From the NCBI RefSeq assembly GCF_004193775.1, contig NC_041005.1, positions 7,628,501 through 7,692,500 on the forward strand: a stretch of DNA of 64,000 nt. The letters are read 5' to 3'. The notes under the pieces were generated by a model. The model did not search any database. It saw only the letters and a program-made list of their open reading frames with translations, and was not told where the DNA came from. The position numbers and the translations under genes were made by a program. The stretch is from Glycine soja. Taxonomy: Eukaryota > Streptophyta > Magnoliopsida > Fabales > Fabaceae. Positions 12,240 to 23,606 of the stretch are shown in pieces. Numbering within the stretch: position 1 is the stretch's first letter; every line of letters begins with the position of its first letter.

Positions 12240-13090
12240 CATTTAAATAGTAATAACAATTAATGTCATCCTTCAAATAATAGTTAAGTTCCATAAACTA
12301 ATTAACAAATTGACTAATAAATAAATTTAATTTAAAATATTGAATAAATTAGTATTTAACAATTCATAAATAAATATTTAATAATTTTTAATTTATTTTT
12401 TTAATACTTTTATATATTCATAAATCAATATAGAAATTCTTTTTAAATATTTATAGACTTCGCATCACTAATTCTAGTAAGCTTAAATAAATGATAAAAA
12501 TCTAAGTACAGTTTTGTTTTTTTCTTTTTTTATTTCTAATAAATAAGTATTTCATTTTTTAACAAATTAGTATTTGAATACTTTAAAATTTTTATAAACA
12601 AATGAAGAAAATTTAATTTTATAGTTTCAAAGACTATTTATATAAATATTTATTACTATTAGTGTAATAATATTAATATGACTATATCATTAAAAATAAA
12701 TTTGTCATTTACAAATTTAGATTTTCTTGTTAAACTAATTTCTACAATATATACTTATAAAAATTTGGAACTAATGATATTTTAAAAATTTATAAATAAC
12801 TATTTCAAATATAAAAAATAATTAAATTACTTATATTGTAAAAATAAATAAATAATAATATTTATACATACATTTTTAATTAAAAAAAATTATATATTAA
12901 TTTTTTATTGAAACAATTAATTATTAAAAACCATCTTAAAAAAATATAATTAATTAAATAAATACATATTAAAAATATATAGCAATATTTATTTATTAAA
13001 TAAATATTATAACAAAAAAAATATTAATTTATTTTTAAATATTAATAATTTATTCAATTATTATTTTATTATTTAACAAATTAAAAAAGG
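12240..13090. other. AT-rich non-coding interior of the composite MULE
   Basis: Extremely A/T-rich with short tandem-like TTTAAATA patterns. I see no coding frame. It separates the PMD gene start from the right terminal region. Confidence 0.5.
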
Positions 13091-13097
13091 TAATCCG

Positions 13098-13134
13098 TAT
13101 AATGCATACGCATTGCTAATTCGTATGCATTATA
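13098..13134. repeat. Spaced perfect 13-bp inverted repeat
   Basis: TATAATGCATACG (13098-13110) and CGTATGCATTATA (13122-13134) are exact reverse complements around an 11-base spacer. It lies in the subterminal part of the composite MULE and could be a transposase-binding or hairpin site; that role is speculation. Confidence 0.6.
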
Positions 13135-13424
13135 TAGATTTCAAATTTGTATAATGACTATGCAATCCCATTTTCAACGACGAGTGGAAGAGAGGGACTT
13201 ACGGCTAAGGCAAACGCGGCGACGATGGCAAGGACGGGCGAAAGAATGCGAACGAAGGCAGACAATGATAGTATAGCGAGAAGAAGCAACGCAGGAGGAA
13301 GAATGAAGCGTAGTAGCAACGCGTACAGAGAGGGGGAGAGGAGAGAGTGACATTTTTTATAATTTAAGTAAAAGATAATTTTATTACTTTACTTAAAATA
13401 TTAAGTGCACAAGAATTTGTGGTG

Positions 13425-14081
13425 GATGCAACTAGCAAAATCCAACAACAACAAGTAGGTTGCCATGGGCTTAGTTGTTTCAGTTTCCAAAGGCTTAATC
13501 AAAAGAGGTAAATTTATATTTTAAAAAATATATTTTTTTGTTGTTTTTAATCTGGTTCAGAAGAATCCACTGAGAACCCACCATGCCTTTTTTTTTTTAA
13601 ATATAATAATTTGCTTATACTATTTACTCCCTCCCGTTATCTATTACTAAAATTGTGGAACTTCTTCACTTCTAAATTAATTGTAGTGCTTCTGCCTTCA
13701 TTTGAATGTTGTACAGGTAAAATAGTGTGTCCTGTTGTTTGAGATTCTTTATTCATATTGACAGTTTATTTGTGACCTTTATTCATGGTCTAAATTATGC
13801 GTTCAGCTATCTTAATTTCATGAAACAATAACAAATTTGTTAATTATTACTCGGGACAAAGTTAAGAAATTAAAAGTTCAAAATTATGTTTTTTTGAAGA
13901 AAGTTCAAAAATTTTATTAGAAAATGTAACATTTTTCTTCTTCGGAGAAAATGTAACATTTAGTATTACTCATCAATAGATACCATAATTTTTAATAAAA
14001 AAAATATATTTAAATGCAACAGGACAGTTTTGAGGACAGGAGGAGAAGCCATACACCTAAACTCGAACCTAATTTCACAAG
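13425..14081. other. Intergenic DNA between two MULEs
   Basis: No supported gene on either strand; mixed sequence with T runs. Confidence 0.5.
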
Positions 14082-14090
14082 TCGGAAAAA

Positions 14091-14356
14091 GGCAAATTTA
14101 TGCAAAGGGGTCACATTTAAAAACTATTTACGCAAAGGGGTCTGTTTTGTAAATATTTACGCAGGGGGTCACTTTTTGCATGGAATCCGCCAACGGTAAT
14201 GGCGAGAAAGCATGAGCCGCCATTGCCAACAGTGGACTGGAGGGTGCCGCCAGTCGCACTAACGATACTGGCTGGCGTGGAGGGACCCGCTTTCTCCATT
14301 GGTGACATAGGGTCTCGCCTCTCCCATTGGCGAGACACCTTCAATTTCAAATTAAA
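14091..14356 (+). repeat. Left terminal inverted repeat of the MULE
   Basis: Near-identical inverted copy of 18195-18463, differing by scattered substitutions. It includes the short repeated motif GCAAAGGGGTC-like (14103, 14133) near the tip and a GC-richer part at 14185-14340. Confidence 0.85.
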
Positions 14357-14585
14357 AAAAAATTGTGCTGCTGCTGCTTGAAATAATCTCACGCGCTTCG
14401 ATGAAGGGCTTCGTCTGAAAAGTTGAAGGTTGTTTGAGGGAGGAAGAGGAAGCTTGTTGGCATCTGAAGCTGAAACTGGGGCACCTTATTGCCTGGAACT
14501 TGTGAAGGTTGTGAGCTGGTACGGTGGAGCTGATATGCATCATCGTGAATTGTTGAAGGAGAGGATTGTGGGCTGGTACGGTGGA
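14286..14585 (+). repeat. 300-bp tandem repeat unit, first copy
   Basis: The text beginning GGACCCGCTTTCTCC at 14283 recurs exactly 300 bases later at 14583. The second copy runs 14586-14641, is interrupted by the copia insertion, and resumes at 17213 through about 17450. Part of the unit is the inner end of the TIR, so the duplication copied TIR plus adjacent interior. Confidence 0.85.
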
Positions 14586-14641
14586 CCCGCTTTCTCCATT
14601 GGCGACATAGGGTCTCACCTCTCCCATTGGCGAGACACCTT

Positions 14642-17212
14642 TGTTGGAGATATACTTTTGTAACTGCATAATATTTTATTTTTCAGTTTTTAAAATAGGA
14701 TTTAGTAAATAAGTTGATTTCCTATATTTTAGAAGTAACTCAGTTTTAATGGATTAGCCTAGTCAATAAGTGGTTCCTCTTATCTTTAAGGAGCAAGTTA
14801 GTTTTAATATTCTGTTTTGCTAATATCTTGTTATCTAATTAATTTATCTTTTTCTATTTATTGTATCGCTATTGAGAACAATTTGAATTAAAATAGAATA
14901 ATTCTATTTCCTCCGCATACGCATTGTCTATCTTCTTTCCTCTGTTTTTTATAATTTCCTCCACAAAACCAACAATTGGTATCAGAGCCTTATTCTTACG
15001 GGACCTCTACCATGGAAGGTGAAGCAAGTTTTTCCCACATAACTCTTCCAATCTTTGATGGAGAGAATTATGATATTTGGGAAGTGAAAATGCAATCCTA
15101 CATGGAGTCTTTGGATTTATGGGATGCTGTGGAAGAGGATTATGAAATATATCCGCTGCCTGAAAATCCCACCATGGCCCAAATTAAAAATCACAAGGAA
15201 AGAAAGATGAAGAAGGCAAAGGCGAGGTCATGTTTGTTCACTGGTGTTTCACAAATGATATTCATCAGAATCATGACTCTTAAATCACCCAAAGCAATTT
15301 GGGATTATCTGAAAGAGGAATACGCTGGAGATGATAGAATATGAAGCATGCAAGTGCTAAATTTAAGGAGGGAATTTGAGCTTCAAAGGATGAAAGAGTC
15401 AGAGACAATCAAAGAATACTCAAACAAATTGTTGGGTATTGCCAACAAGATAAAGTTGTTGGGAAGTGATTTTGCTGATTCGAGAATTATAGAGAAAATT
15501 TTGGTAACGGTGCCGGAGAGGTATGAAGCATCTATAGCTTCATTGGAGAACACAAAGGATCTGTCGAAAATCACATTGGCAGAAGTACTACATGCCCTGC
15601 AAGCTCAAGAGCAGCGAAGGTTGATGAGGCAAGATCATGTTGTCGAAGGTGCTTTGCCCGCCAAACATCATGAAGTTGATGAAAGCAAAAAGGATTTTTT
15701 CAAGAAGAATCAACCAGCAAGCAGCGAAAATAGTGCAAACAACCAAAACAAAGATAAGGATAAAAAGAAAAATTATCCACCTTGTCATCATTGTGGCAAA
15801 AAAGGTCATGCACCTTTCAGATGTTGGAGGAGACCAGATGCAAAATGTAACAAGTGCAACTAGATAGGACATGAAGCTGTGATCTGCCCCAACAAAAATC
15901 ACCATGATGAGGGAGCTCAAATTGCTAATCAAGAAGAGGAGGACCAACTGTTTGTGGCCACATGCTTCTTGAGTAGTGAATCAAGTGAAAGTTGGTTGAT
16001 TGATAGTGGTTGTACGAACCACATGACATATGATAAGACTCTATTCAAAGATTTGAAGCCAACTAGTGTCTCAAAGGTTAGAATTGGGAATGGTGGCTAT
16101 ATTCCTGTAAAAGGAAAAGGAACTGTTGCAATTTCAACGTGTTCAGGTATCAAATTAATATCAGATGTTCTTTATGTACCTAACATTGACCAAAACTTGC
16201 TAAGCGTAGGTCAGTTGATTAAAAAGGGATTTAAAGTGTCCTTTGAACATCAACATTGCTTTATCTATGACAATTTTAGCCGGGAAGTTCTAAGGGTTAA
16301 AATGAAAGGTAAAAGCTTTTCATTTGATCCAGCAGAGGAGGAGCATACAACCTATTTCACTCAAGTCACACCCACGGAATTCAAGCACAAGAGACTTGAT
16401 CATTGCCATCTTGAAAGAATGCTAAACATGAAAAAAAGGAAATATGCAAAAGAAAATTTGAAGAAGTTTCAAATGGAGGAATGCAAATCTGCTAGCACAC
16501 TAATGAATCAAAAGGAGAAGTTCAGAAAAGAAGAAGGTGTTGATAACATTGATGAAGGATATTGTGGGAGCTTGATTGGATGTCTAATGTATCTCACTTC
16601 AACAAGGTCAAACATTCTATTTTCTAAAAAGAACAAAACTGGAATTTTTGTTGACAATCAAGTAGCCATTGCTATTGCAAACAATCCCGTGTGTCATGGG
16701 AAGATTAAACATTTCAACATCCAGGTTTATTATTTGATAAAGATGCAACAAAGTGGAGAAGTGAACTTAATTTACTGCAAGTCTAAAGATCAACTGGCTG
16801 ACATGTTTACACAGTCACTACCTATCAACAAACTTGAACTCAAAGAATTGGAGTTTGCAGTTCCAAAAGCAAGGAGGAGTGTTGGAGATATGCTTTTGTA
16901 ACTGCATAATATTTTATTTTTCAGTTTTTAAAATAGGATTTAGTAAATAAGTTGATTTCCTATATTTTAGGAGTAAGTCAGTTTTAATGGATTAGCCTAG
17001 TCAATAAGTGGTTCCTCTTATCTTTAAGGAGCAAGTTAGTTTTAATATTTTGTTTTGCTAATATCTTGTTATCTAATTAATTTATCTTTTGCTATTTATT
17101 GTATCACTGCTGAGAACAATTTGAATTAAAATAGAATAATTCTATTTCCTCCGCATACGCATTGTCTATCTTCTTTCCTCTGTTTTTTATAATTTCCTCC
17201 ACAAAACCAACA
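14642..17212 (+). mobile_element. Ty1/copia retrotransposon, internally deleted, with intact LTRs
   Basis: LTRs at 14642-14974 and 16880-17212 are both 333 bp, start TGTTGG and end CCAACA, and differ at about eight positions by eye. The target duplication is ACCTT (14637-14641 and 17213-17217). The primer-binding site TGGTATCAGAGC (14977-14988) matches the initiator methionine tRNA end, and a purine tract AAAAGCAAGGAGGAG precedes the right LTR. The body is only about 1.9 kb: gag and protease are present, but integrase and most of reverse transcriptase are absent. It could only move with proteins supplied by a relative. Confidence 0.92.
15012..16901 (+). pseudogene. Copia gag-protease joined to a pol C-terminal remnant
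   Basis: Gag starts at ATG 15012 with the UBN2-type copia gag (LPIFDGENYDIWEVKM, IWDYLKEEYAGD) and continues after TGA 15342-15344 through FELQRMKESETIKEYSNKL to a zinc knuckle CHHCGKKGHAPFRC near 15782. A TAG at 15861-15863 follows a partial second knuckle. The next frame (from 15879) contains the aspartic protease with WLIDSGCTNHMT (active DSG near 16001) and the start of the pre-integrase zinc region. Near 16430 the reading jumps without a stop into the end of the RT region (FQMEECKSASTLMN) and an RNase H remnant (DNQVAIAIANNP), showing an internal deletion of integrase and RT. Confidence 0.85.
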
Positions 17213-17305
17213 ACCTTCAATTTCAAATTAAAAAAAAATTCTGTTGCTGCTGCTTGAAATAATCTCATGCGCTTCGATGAAGGGCTTCGTTTGAAAAGTT
17301 GAAGG

Positions 17306-17470
17306 TTGTTTGAGGGAGGAAGAGGAAGCTTGTTGGCATCTGAAGCTGAAGCTGGGGCATCTTATTGCCTGGAACTTGTGAAGGTTGTGGGCTGGTACGG
17401 TGGAGCTGATCTGCATCATCGTGAATTGTTGAAGGAGAGGATTGTGGGTTTTGTAGAGATGAATGAATGA
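17306..17470 (+). pseudogene. Coding-like segment inside the MULE, unidentified
   Basis: One frame reads LLASEAEAGASYCLELVKVV, GWYGGADLHHRELLKERIVG and ends FVEMNE before TGA at 17468. The matching segment in the first 300-bp copy (14430-14599) keeps the frame with a few amino-acid changes, then runs into the repeat junction. The balanced composition suggests an exon taken from a host gene, but I do not recognise the protein. No splice sites were fixed. It could equally be chance. Confidence 0.3.
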
Positions 17471-18194
17471 ACGATTGTGCATATAAGAGGTGAAGACAGC
17501 ATCAAGGAGTTAAATTGAATGGATCAAGTCATATAGGTGGTGTATTTAAAGAGGTGGGTCTAAACTCCCATGTTGGTAATTGGTGGTTGCCAATTTGTCA
17601 TTGTTTTTTCCTTATAATTACGGAGAGCTATCATGTGGTATATCCTCCTAGGAAATTTTTTTAAGCATTTATATTCTCTAATTAATAAATTCCTTTAAGA
17701 TTTGTTAAGGAATAAATTGTAAAAATATTAAATAAAGAAAAAAAAAGTGTATACATTAATAGCAATTTTTTTATTAATAAATTACAACACAATTTGATAG
17801 ATATTTGATTTCTTTGAATATGTGGTCAAATATTCAATTAGGAATTCTAACTATGTATTTTGAGGGATATCCTTGATTACAAAAATTACAAATTACTGGT
17901 AAATGTATTAAATTTATTGATTTGTATACTAGCCAACTTAAAAATCATACTTATTATAAATTTTTATTGATTGACAATTTGATTGACAATTTAAAATTTT
18001 GATGTTTTATTGATTGTTCTGCTCCAACTTAAATTTTTTTTTTTTTCACTTTCTTTGTGCTGCTGCTTCCCAGCCACAAAATAATCTCACGCGCTTCGAC
18101 TTGGCGTGTGGTCCACATGAACGCGAGTACATCAGAAATGGATTAATGGAGTGAACGTGAAGTGAAGATAAGAATTAGGGGCTACAAATTTATT

Positions 18195-18463
18195 TTTTTT
18201 AATTTGAAATTGAAGGTGTCTCGCTAATGGGAGAGGCGAGACCTTATGTCGCCAATGGAGAAAGCGGATCCCTCCATGCCAGCCAGTATCGCTAGTGCGA
18301 CTGGCGGCACCCTCCAGCCCGCTGTTGGCAATGGCAGCTCATGCTTTATCGCCATTACCGTTGGCGGGTTCCATGCAAAAAGTGACTCCTTGCGTAAATA
18401 TTTACAAAACAGATCCCTTTGTGTAAATAATTTTTAAATGTGACCCCTTTGCATAAATTTGCC
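18195..18463 (-). repeat. Right terminal inverted repeat of the MULE
   Basis: Inverted partner of 14091-14356; its outer end GGCAAATTTATGC (complement) is followed by the 9-bp target duplication copy at 18464-18472. Just inside, 18055-18100 holds another partial, same-strand copy of the interior motif found at 14360-14400. Confidence 0.85.
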
Positions 18464-18472
18464 TCGAAAAAA

Positions 18473-18860
18473 ACCCAAACTTAAATTTGATCAAAACATT
18501 TTTTTTATCAATATCAGGTTGGAGTCGATCAAATACTCGTGAATTCAGATTTGCTTGCCATGCTTAATTGTAACAAGCAGAAAGTTGAGTTGCTAACATT
18601 AGGCACATCTTATTCTCACACTCCATTTGTTTATTTAATTTCTTTTCACTCATTTGAATTTTTTCTCATTTACAATGATTTTTTCTCTCTAATTTTAGTA
18701 TTTTCCCACTCACACACACACATATATATATAACAAAATCGTTATCAAAACAGATGTTTGAAATTGATCCAACACCCAAAATCTAATTGATAATAGAAAA
18801 AAAATAAATATTCATAAATAAAAGATTGTAATACTCTCCTAATAGAATTGTCGAGTATTT
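18473..18860. other. AT-rich spacer with compound (CA)n(TA)n microsatellite
   Basis: No gene seen. A CA run passes into a TA run at about 18709-18732. Confidence 0.6.
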
Positions 18861-19266
18861 TTAACCAACGTATTGTTTACAGGCCTCACTATCCAGCCCA
18901 GGACTCAAGATCCCCACGAGCTTCCTCATGGTCGACGTGCGGCCTCTCTCCAGAACCTTCTTAAGCGCCTTCTTGAGCCCCTCAAGCGCCGCTTCCTGCT
19001 CCGTTATATCCCCGTCGATCACCCTCATCAGCCCACCATGCTCTCTTGAACCGAAGCCATTGCCTCCGCCCTCTTTGTCTGGTTCCTCGTTCTAAACACC
19101 CTCTCCCTCTGCTCTGCCGTTAGCTCCCTAACGGCGCTGTCTACTAAACGGAGAATCAGAGAGGCCTTGTACGCTCAGAAGCTGTTTGAGCAAATTCTCT
19201 TGACGCGCAAGTCACCCCGAAGGATTTCTCGACATTCTCTTGGGGCGTGCTTGCCAACATTGACAT
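18861..19266 (-). pseudogene. Broken gene of unknown family
   Basis: This GC-richer island reads as protein on the minus strand. ATG at 19266 starts MSMLASTPQENVEKSFGVTC; after a frame change near 19165 it continues AYKASLILRLVDSAVRELTA and EQRERVFRTRNQTKRAEAMA; after a second change near 19035 it continues LMRVIDGDITEQEAALEGLK, KALKKVLERGRTSTMRKLVG and ends KQYVG before TAA at 18861-18863. The charged, helical composition and a TATA box (TATATAAAT, complement of about 19317-19325) about 50 bases upstream support this strand. I cannot name the family. The plus strand is also open here in pieces and hydrophobic, so strand choice is not certain. Confidence 0.4.
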
Positions 19267-19316
19267 TGTGTTTAGTGTATCCGTGGTGTGTTTGTTGTTG
19301 GGTTTGAATGTGCCAA

Positions 19317-19325
19317 TTTATATAC
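19317..19325 (-). promoter_or_regulatory. TATA-box candidate for the minus-strand broken gene
   Basis: Minus-strand TATATAAAT lies about 50 bases before the ATG at 19266, a normal plant spacing if transcription starts around 19290. Confidence 0.3.
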
Positions 19326-19329
19326 TGTG

Positions 19330-22099
19330 GATTACGAAAGCGTCTTCTTGTCTTTTTTTTTATTAGGGATAAGCTAAGGTGATTTGGAGATTTGAAAGCG
19401 TCTTGTTGTTTTTTTTTTTAAATGAAAAATAATTTTTCTTACTAAGGTTTTTGCCGTTGATTTTTTTTTTTAGAGGTACTAGGATGAAAGTGGTGTAACT
19501 GTGTAGGGATGGGCGAGGAGGATTGCTTGGTTGGTTTCGCAATGTTGGAGTCAATGGCATGCCACGTAGTTGGATGCACTTTGCAATTGGCTTTTTTGTT
19601 GTCCGGTCTGATGCTGTTTTGTGTTGTCCTTTTCAAAATCAAAAGGGCACATTGTTTTGAAGGTCGTTTTGAAAGAACAACTTCAAAAGAAAGAACGAAA
19701 AAGTCTGATCCTACCGCATAAAATAAATATTACTGAAATTTCATTTAACTTTTTTTTTCTCTCCATATTAACTGTTTTGACATTTTATAAATACTTAAAT
19801 AATATAAGAAAAGAAAACCTGAAATAATGTATAAAGGACAAAGTTTCTAATAATACGTCTAGTCATTTTTATAATAATTATTAAATTTATCTTAATTTAA
19901 TTCAGTAGTAGGTGTATTGTATTTTTGTGTGTTGTACTGATTTAATTGAATATGAAACTTATGATTTAAATATGTAAAAATATTATACTTTTAATGATTT
20001 ATAGTTTATTATAAACGATTCATTGCAAATAACCTTTAGTCACTTTTTTCTGATAGCACTGATTGCATTAAGCATTGTATTGTTAATGAACAATATTATT
20101 GTAGTGACTGTGGGCTTTGCGGATGATATACATGTATTACTTGTGTAAAATTTGATTAAGTAATGAAAATCAAATTTTGATATAATTATTTGAAGACGAA
20201 TGGAGGAAGTCCTTTAAAAATAAATAGAATATGACAAAAAATTCAAGAAATTTAATTATGCAATAGAAAAATCTTATTTCGATTAAAAATGATGTTTTTA
20301 ATAACTTCATTTACACATGGGATTGGAAAGCACTGAAAAGTAAAATATTTTTGACAAATTAAAGTATCAAGTGATATGGTTGTGGAGAAGTTACACAAAG
20401 ACGGATACTAATATTAGATCAATGTATTTAGGAATATTGTTATTGTTGTACATGTGTCGAAATCATATAATTCGACTGTTAGTATTGTAAATTTATAAAT
20501 AAAACTGTTGATTGTCAATTTCGGGGGTTGATATACAATCACTTAATTCCTCAAAATACCAATACGCTTACTATCGAAATTGGGAAAGGTTCAGTCGATC
20601 CTCATGTATTATTTAATTTTCAACTTTTATGAATTCATGGTTTATTTTACTATACATTTCTAAGCCCTTGACTTTTTCCAAACTTCATTTCTTCTCAAAA
20701 TTTTACTTTTTCAATCTCTATTTCTTATTATTATCGAAATTACTTATAGACTACTTACTAAATTGAAAACACTTTTATCAAAAGTTATTCTATTATCTTA
20801 TGAATTACAACTTTATTATAACTAAAAGGATATGTTTATCGAAATTATTATCGCAATTTGTATCAAATATTAAACAATTATCTATTTGAAAACTATAAAT
20901 TTGCTTGTTTAACTAAAAAAAACTCGTAATAAAAAATGGATTATATATCTCACTTTTAAACATTTATTTGTTAATAAAACCATTCATTGAAAATTTCTTT
21001 ACTATCTTGAAATTATTTTCCTTTCAAGGAAAAGATACAATTTTTATGATTAACAAATTGACAAGCTCGATGTGACTAGTTTGCCAAAATTTGATTTTAA
21101 GAACAAGTCTTCATGAGAATGGTATGTTATTAAAAAGTGATAGAATGATAAATAATCATCAAAGAAACCCTAGTAATAACAACAATGATAATAATAACGC
21201 TACAAATACTTTCACCAACAATAGTGATAAGAATGAACAAAATCAAACTAATTTATCATCTGGGGTGAATAATGAAATGGTTGTGGTTACTAGTCATACA
21301 AACAATGACCCTACAAATGTAAGTGACAAAGATGTAGTGCGTTCACGAGTTCAAATAAGCGTTGTCGTTGTCGAAACAACTTCGTTGTCACAAAATAATA
21401 TAATCTCAATTATAAATTTCCCACCATTTTCTACCACAAGACCATGGGTATGCCACCAATGTCAAATGAAATGAACTTACGATGTAGGAAGCAAAAGACT
21501 TGCTACGTTATATTGTAAAATTATTTTTGTAAACATTTCTCGCATCTACTTGGATGGTTTTACTCCTTTTGTCTGCCTTTATTCTAAAGTTTTCCAACTG
21601 AAGAAAAACTGTTATGTAAAATCTGAAATAAAAAATTAAGCATCCAACATTGGTAAATGTATGTAAACAAAAACATTGTACCAGATTCTTGGCAGGGAAT
21701 ATGCTTTCTTCTATCTCATGTTTGGTAATAGTAGAAAAGGATAAAAGTCAGCTCCCCTCCCCCAAAAAAAATGATCCCAATAAACGTTGAATACAATTAG
21801 AATGATAGAAAATAATAAATTGTGCATTGATTATTACCAGCGTTACTTTCTACCCAGATGATTGTCTGCTTGATACGTAATTCTGAATGCAACACTCAGT
21901 TAAACTAAAAGGACATGGTAATTATCTTTTTATTTTCATCGCATCTTGCCTCTGTAAGTGTGGCCTCCCCCCGCCAAAAAAAAAAAACGGAATAGAATAT
22001 TTTTATTCTAATTTGTTTGAGAAATAAAATGTCAGCTATGAAAAGCAAACAATACATTGACACCCTTCATATTTTGTTTATCTATCTTTGAAATGTTAG
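19330..22099. other. Intergenic DNA upstream of the SUT4-like pseudogene
   Basis: AT-rich, with no recognisable coding. In particular I did not find the N-terminal half of a sucrose transporter here. An open frame at 21091-21474 is asparagine-rich low-complexity sequence and is not called as a gene. Confidence 0.5.
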
Positions 22100-23606
22100 G
22101 CAAGGATCACCGAAGGACACGTGTTGCAAATGCTTATTACTCCCTGTTTATGGCAATTGGTAATATTCTTGGATATACAACTGGATCATACAGTGGTTGG
22201 TACAAGGTCTTTGCTTTGGCACTTACCCCTGCATGCAATATTAGTTGTGCAAATCTCAAGTCTGCTTTCTTTCTCGACATTATTTTCATTGCTGTCACCA
22301 CATATATAAGCATTGTGGCAGCTAAAGAAGTGCCTCTAAGTTCAAGTGGAGCACTCCCTGTTGAAGAAGCAGCAGCAGGGGAATCAGGTACTGCAGGAGA
22401 AGCTTTCCTGTGGCAGCTATTTGGGACATTCAGATATTTTTCGACCCCTATATGGACAATACTGACTGTTAATGCTCTAAGATGGATTGGGTGGTTTCCA
22501 TTTCTCCTATTTGATACTGATTGGATGGGCCGAGAGATTTATGGTGGTGAGCCAAATGAAGGCCCTAATCATGATACTGGAGTTAGAATGGGGGCACTTG
22601 GCTTACTGCTTAATTCAGTTGTTCTTGGAGTAACGTCAGTACTCTTGGAGAGGCTATGCAGGAAGCGGGGACCTGGGTTTCTGTGGGGAATTTCAAATAT
22701 CCTAATGGCTGTCTGCTTTATTTCAATGCTTGTTGTAACCTATGTGGCAAATAACATTGGCTATGTAGGCAAAGATCTACCACCAACTGGCATTGTGATA
22801 GCTTCATTGATAATCTTTATCGTTCTTGGATTTCCACATGCAGTGAGTTGCTCTATTTCCTGCTAAAAGCATTTTGTTTCGTTCTTTTTTCTGTCAATAT
22901 TGAAGGCACCTTTTCTGTCTCCTACGTTCCTTAAAAAGAGACTCAAATTCTGTCTTTTTGCATGGTTTCAGTGGCTCATATATATGAAGTATCTTAATTG
23001 GCTTGATTTTGGCTGCATGACCTCTTTAGCTTAAACTGACTTATGTTCCTTAAAATAAACCGTAGTATTTTGTTCTTCAGGTTTTCTTTTAAAAATTCTG
23101 AGTGGCTCATACAGTGTCTTGACTCAATCTTGGCAGCACTGTCTTAGCACAAACGGACATATTTTTTACTCCTTTTAAGAAGCATGATGCGACACAAATG
23201 AAAATTTGGAAATGATTTCATTAATTATGCACAAGTTTGTGCATATATTATTTGAGAATTCTATGTAATTTAATATGACTTCTTGGATTAATTATTTCAG
23301 ATCACTTACAGCTTTCCATATGCCTTGATTTCCACACACATTCAGTCATTGGGGCTTGGTCATTGTGGGCAGGATTGATGCCTTATTCTTTCTTAGATAT
23401 ATGATTGTGTGACTATTTATATTTATATTAATTATTGGTATTTTCAGGATTGTCAATGGGAGTCCTTATATTAATTGTTGATATTTATCCCTTTTTTGTT
23501 TTTTTTTATGGGTTTTTTTTGGGGTTTGAGATTCAAATGAAGTTTTATGATATTTTTTGGCATTCCCAGTAGATCTTAATGTGAATATTTTCAACTTCAA
23601 TTCTAT

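Larger units (their letters stand above)
2660..13420. mobile_element. Composite Mutator-like element carrying OTU-transposase and PMD gene
   Basis: The body holds a MULE transposase pseudogene (+, 3621-6600) and a convergent PMD/MAIN-like pseudogene (-, 10948-12231), interrupted by a LINE. Near 2667-2700 the motif TTGTGCACCTAATATT occurs (with a second GTGCACCTAGTATT just after it), and its near-complement AATATTAAGTGCACAA lies at 13398-13413. These are the best candidates for the terminal inverted repeats. No convincing 9-bp target duplication was found, so the exact ends are tentative. That PMD genes travel in MULEs and Ty3 elements is known for the family; that this is one element is inference from orientation and the inverted end motifs. 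Confidence 0.5.
14091..18463. mobile_element. Non-autonomous MULE with long TIRs and 9-bp target duplication
   Basis: The two ends are inverted copies for about 265-270 bases: 14091-14356 and 18195-18463, both starting GGCAAATTTATGCAAAGGGG read inward. The outer flanks are TCGGAAAAA (14082-14090) and TCGAAAAAA (18464-18472), a 9-bp target duplication with one mismatch, the Mutator length. The interior has no transposase. It contains a 300-bp tandem duplication and a nested copia element; without the copia and its duplicated 5 bp the MULE would be about 1.8 kb. It may be a Pack-MULE, since the interior holds a coding-like segment (see 17306-17470). Confidence 0.85.

Noticed and set aside
18870..19340. 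Plus-strand membrane-protein reading of the GC-rich island
   Set aside because: Hydrophobic but broken by stops, without a start or promoter; the minus strand has a TATA box, start codon and coherent charged coding segments, so it was preferred.
21091..21474. 127-residue asparagine-rich open frame
   Set aside because: Low-complexity AAT/AAC codon runs in AT-rich DNA; no domain, no leader, no splice context, and no family resemblance.
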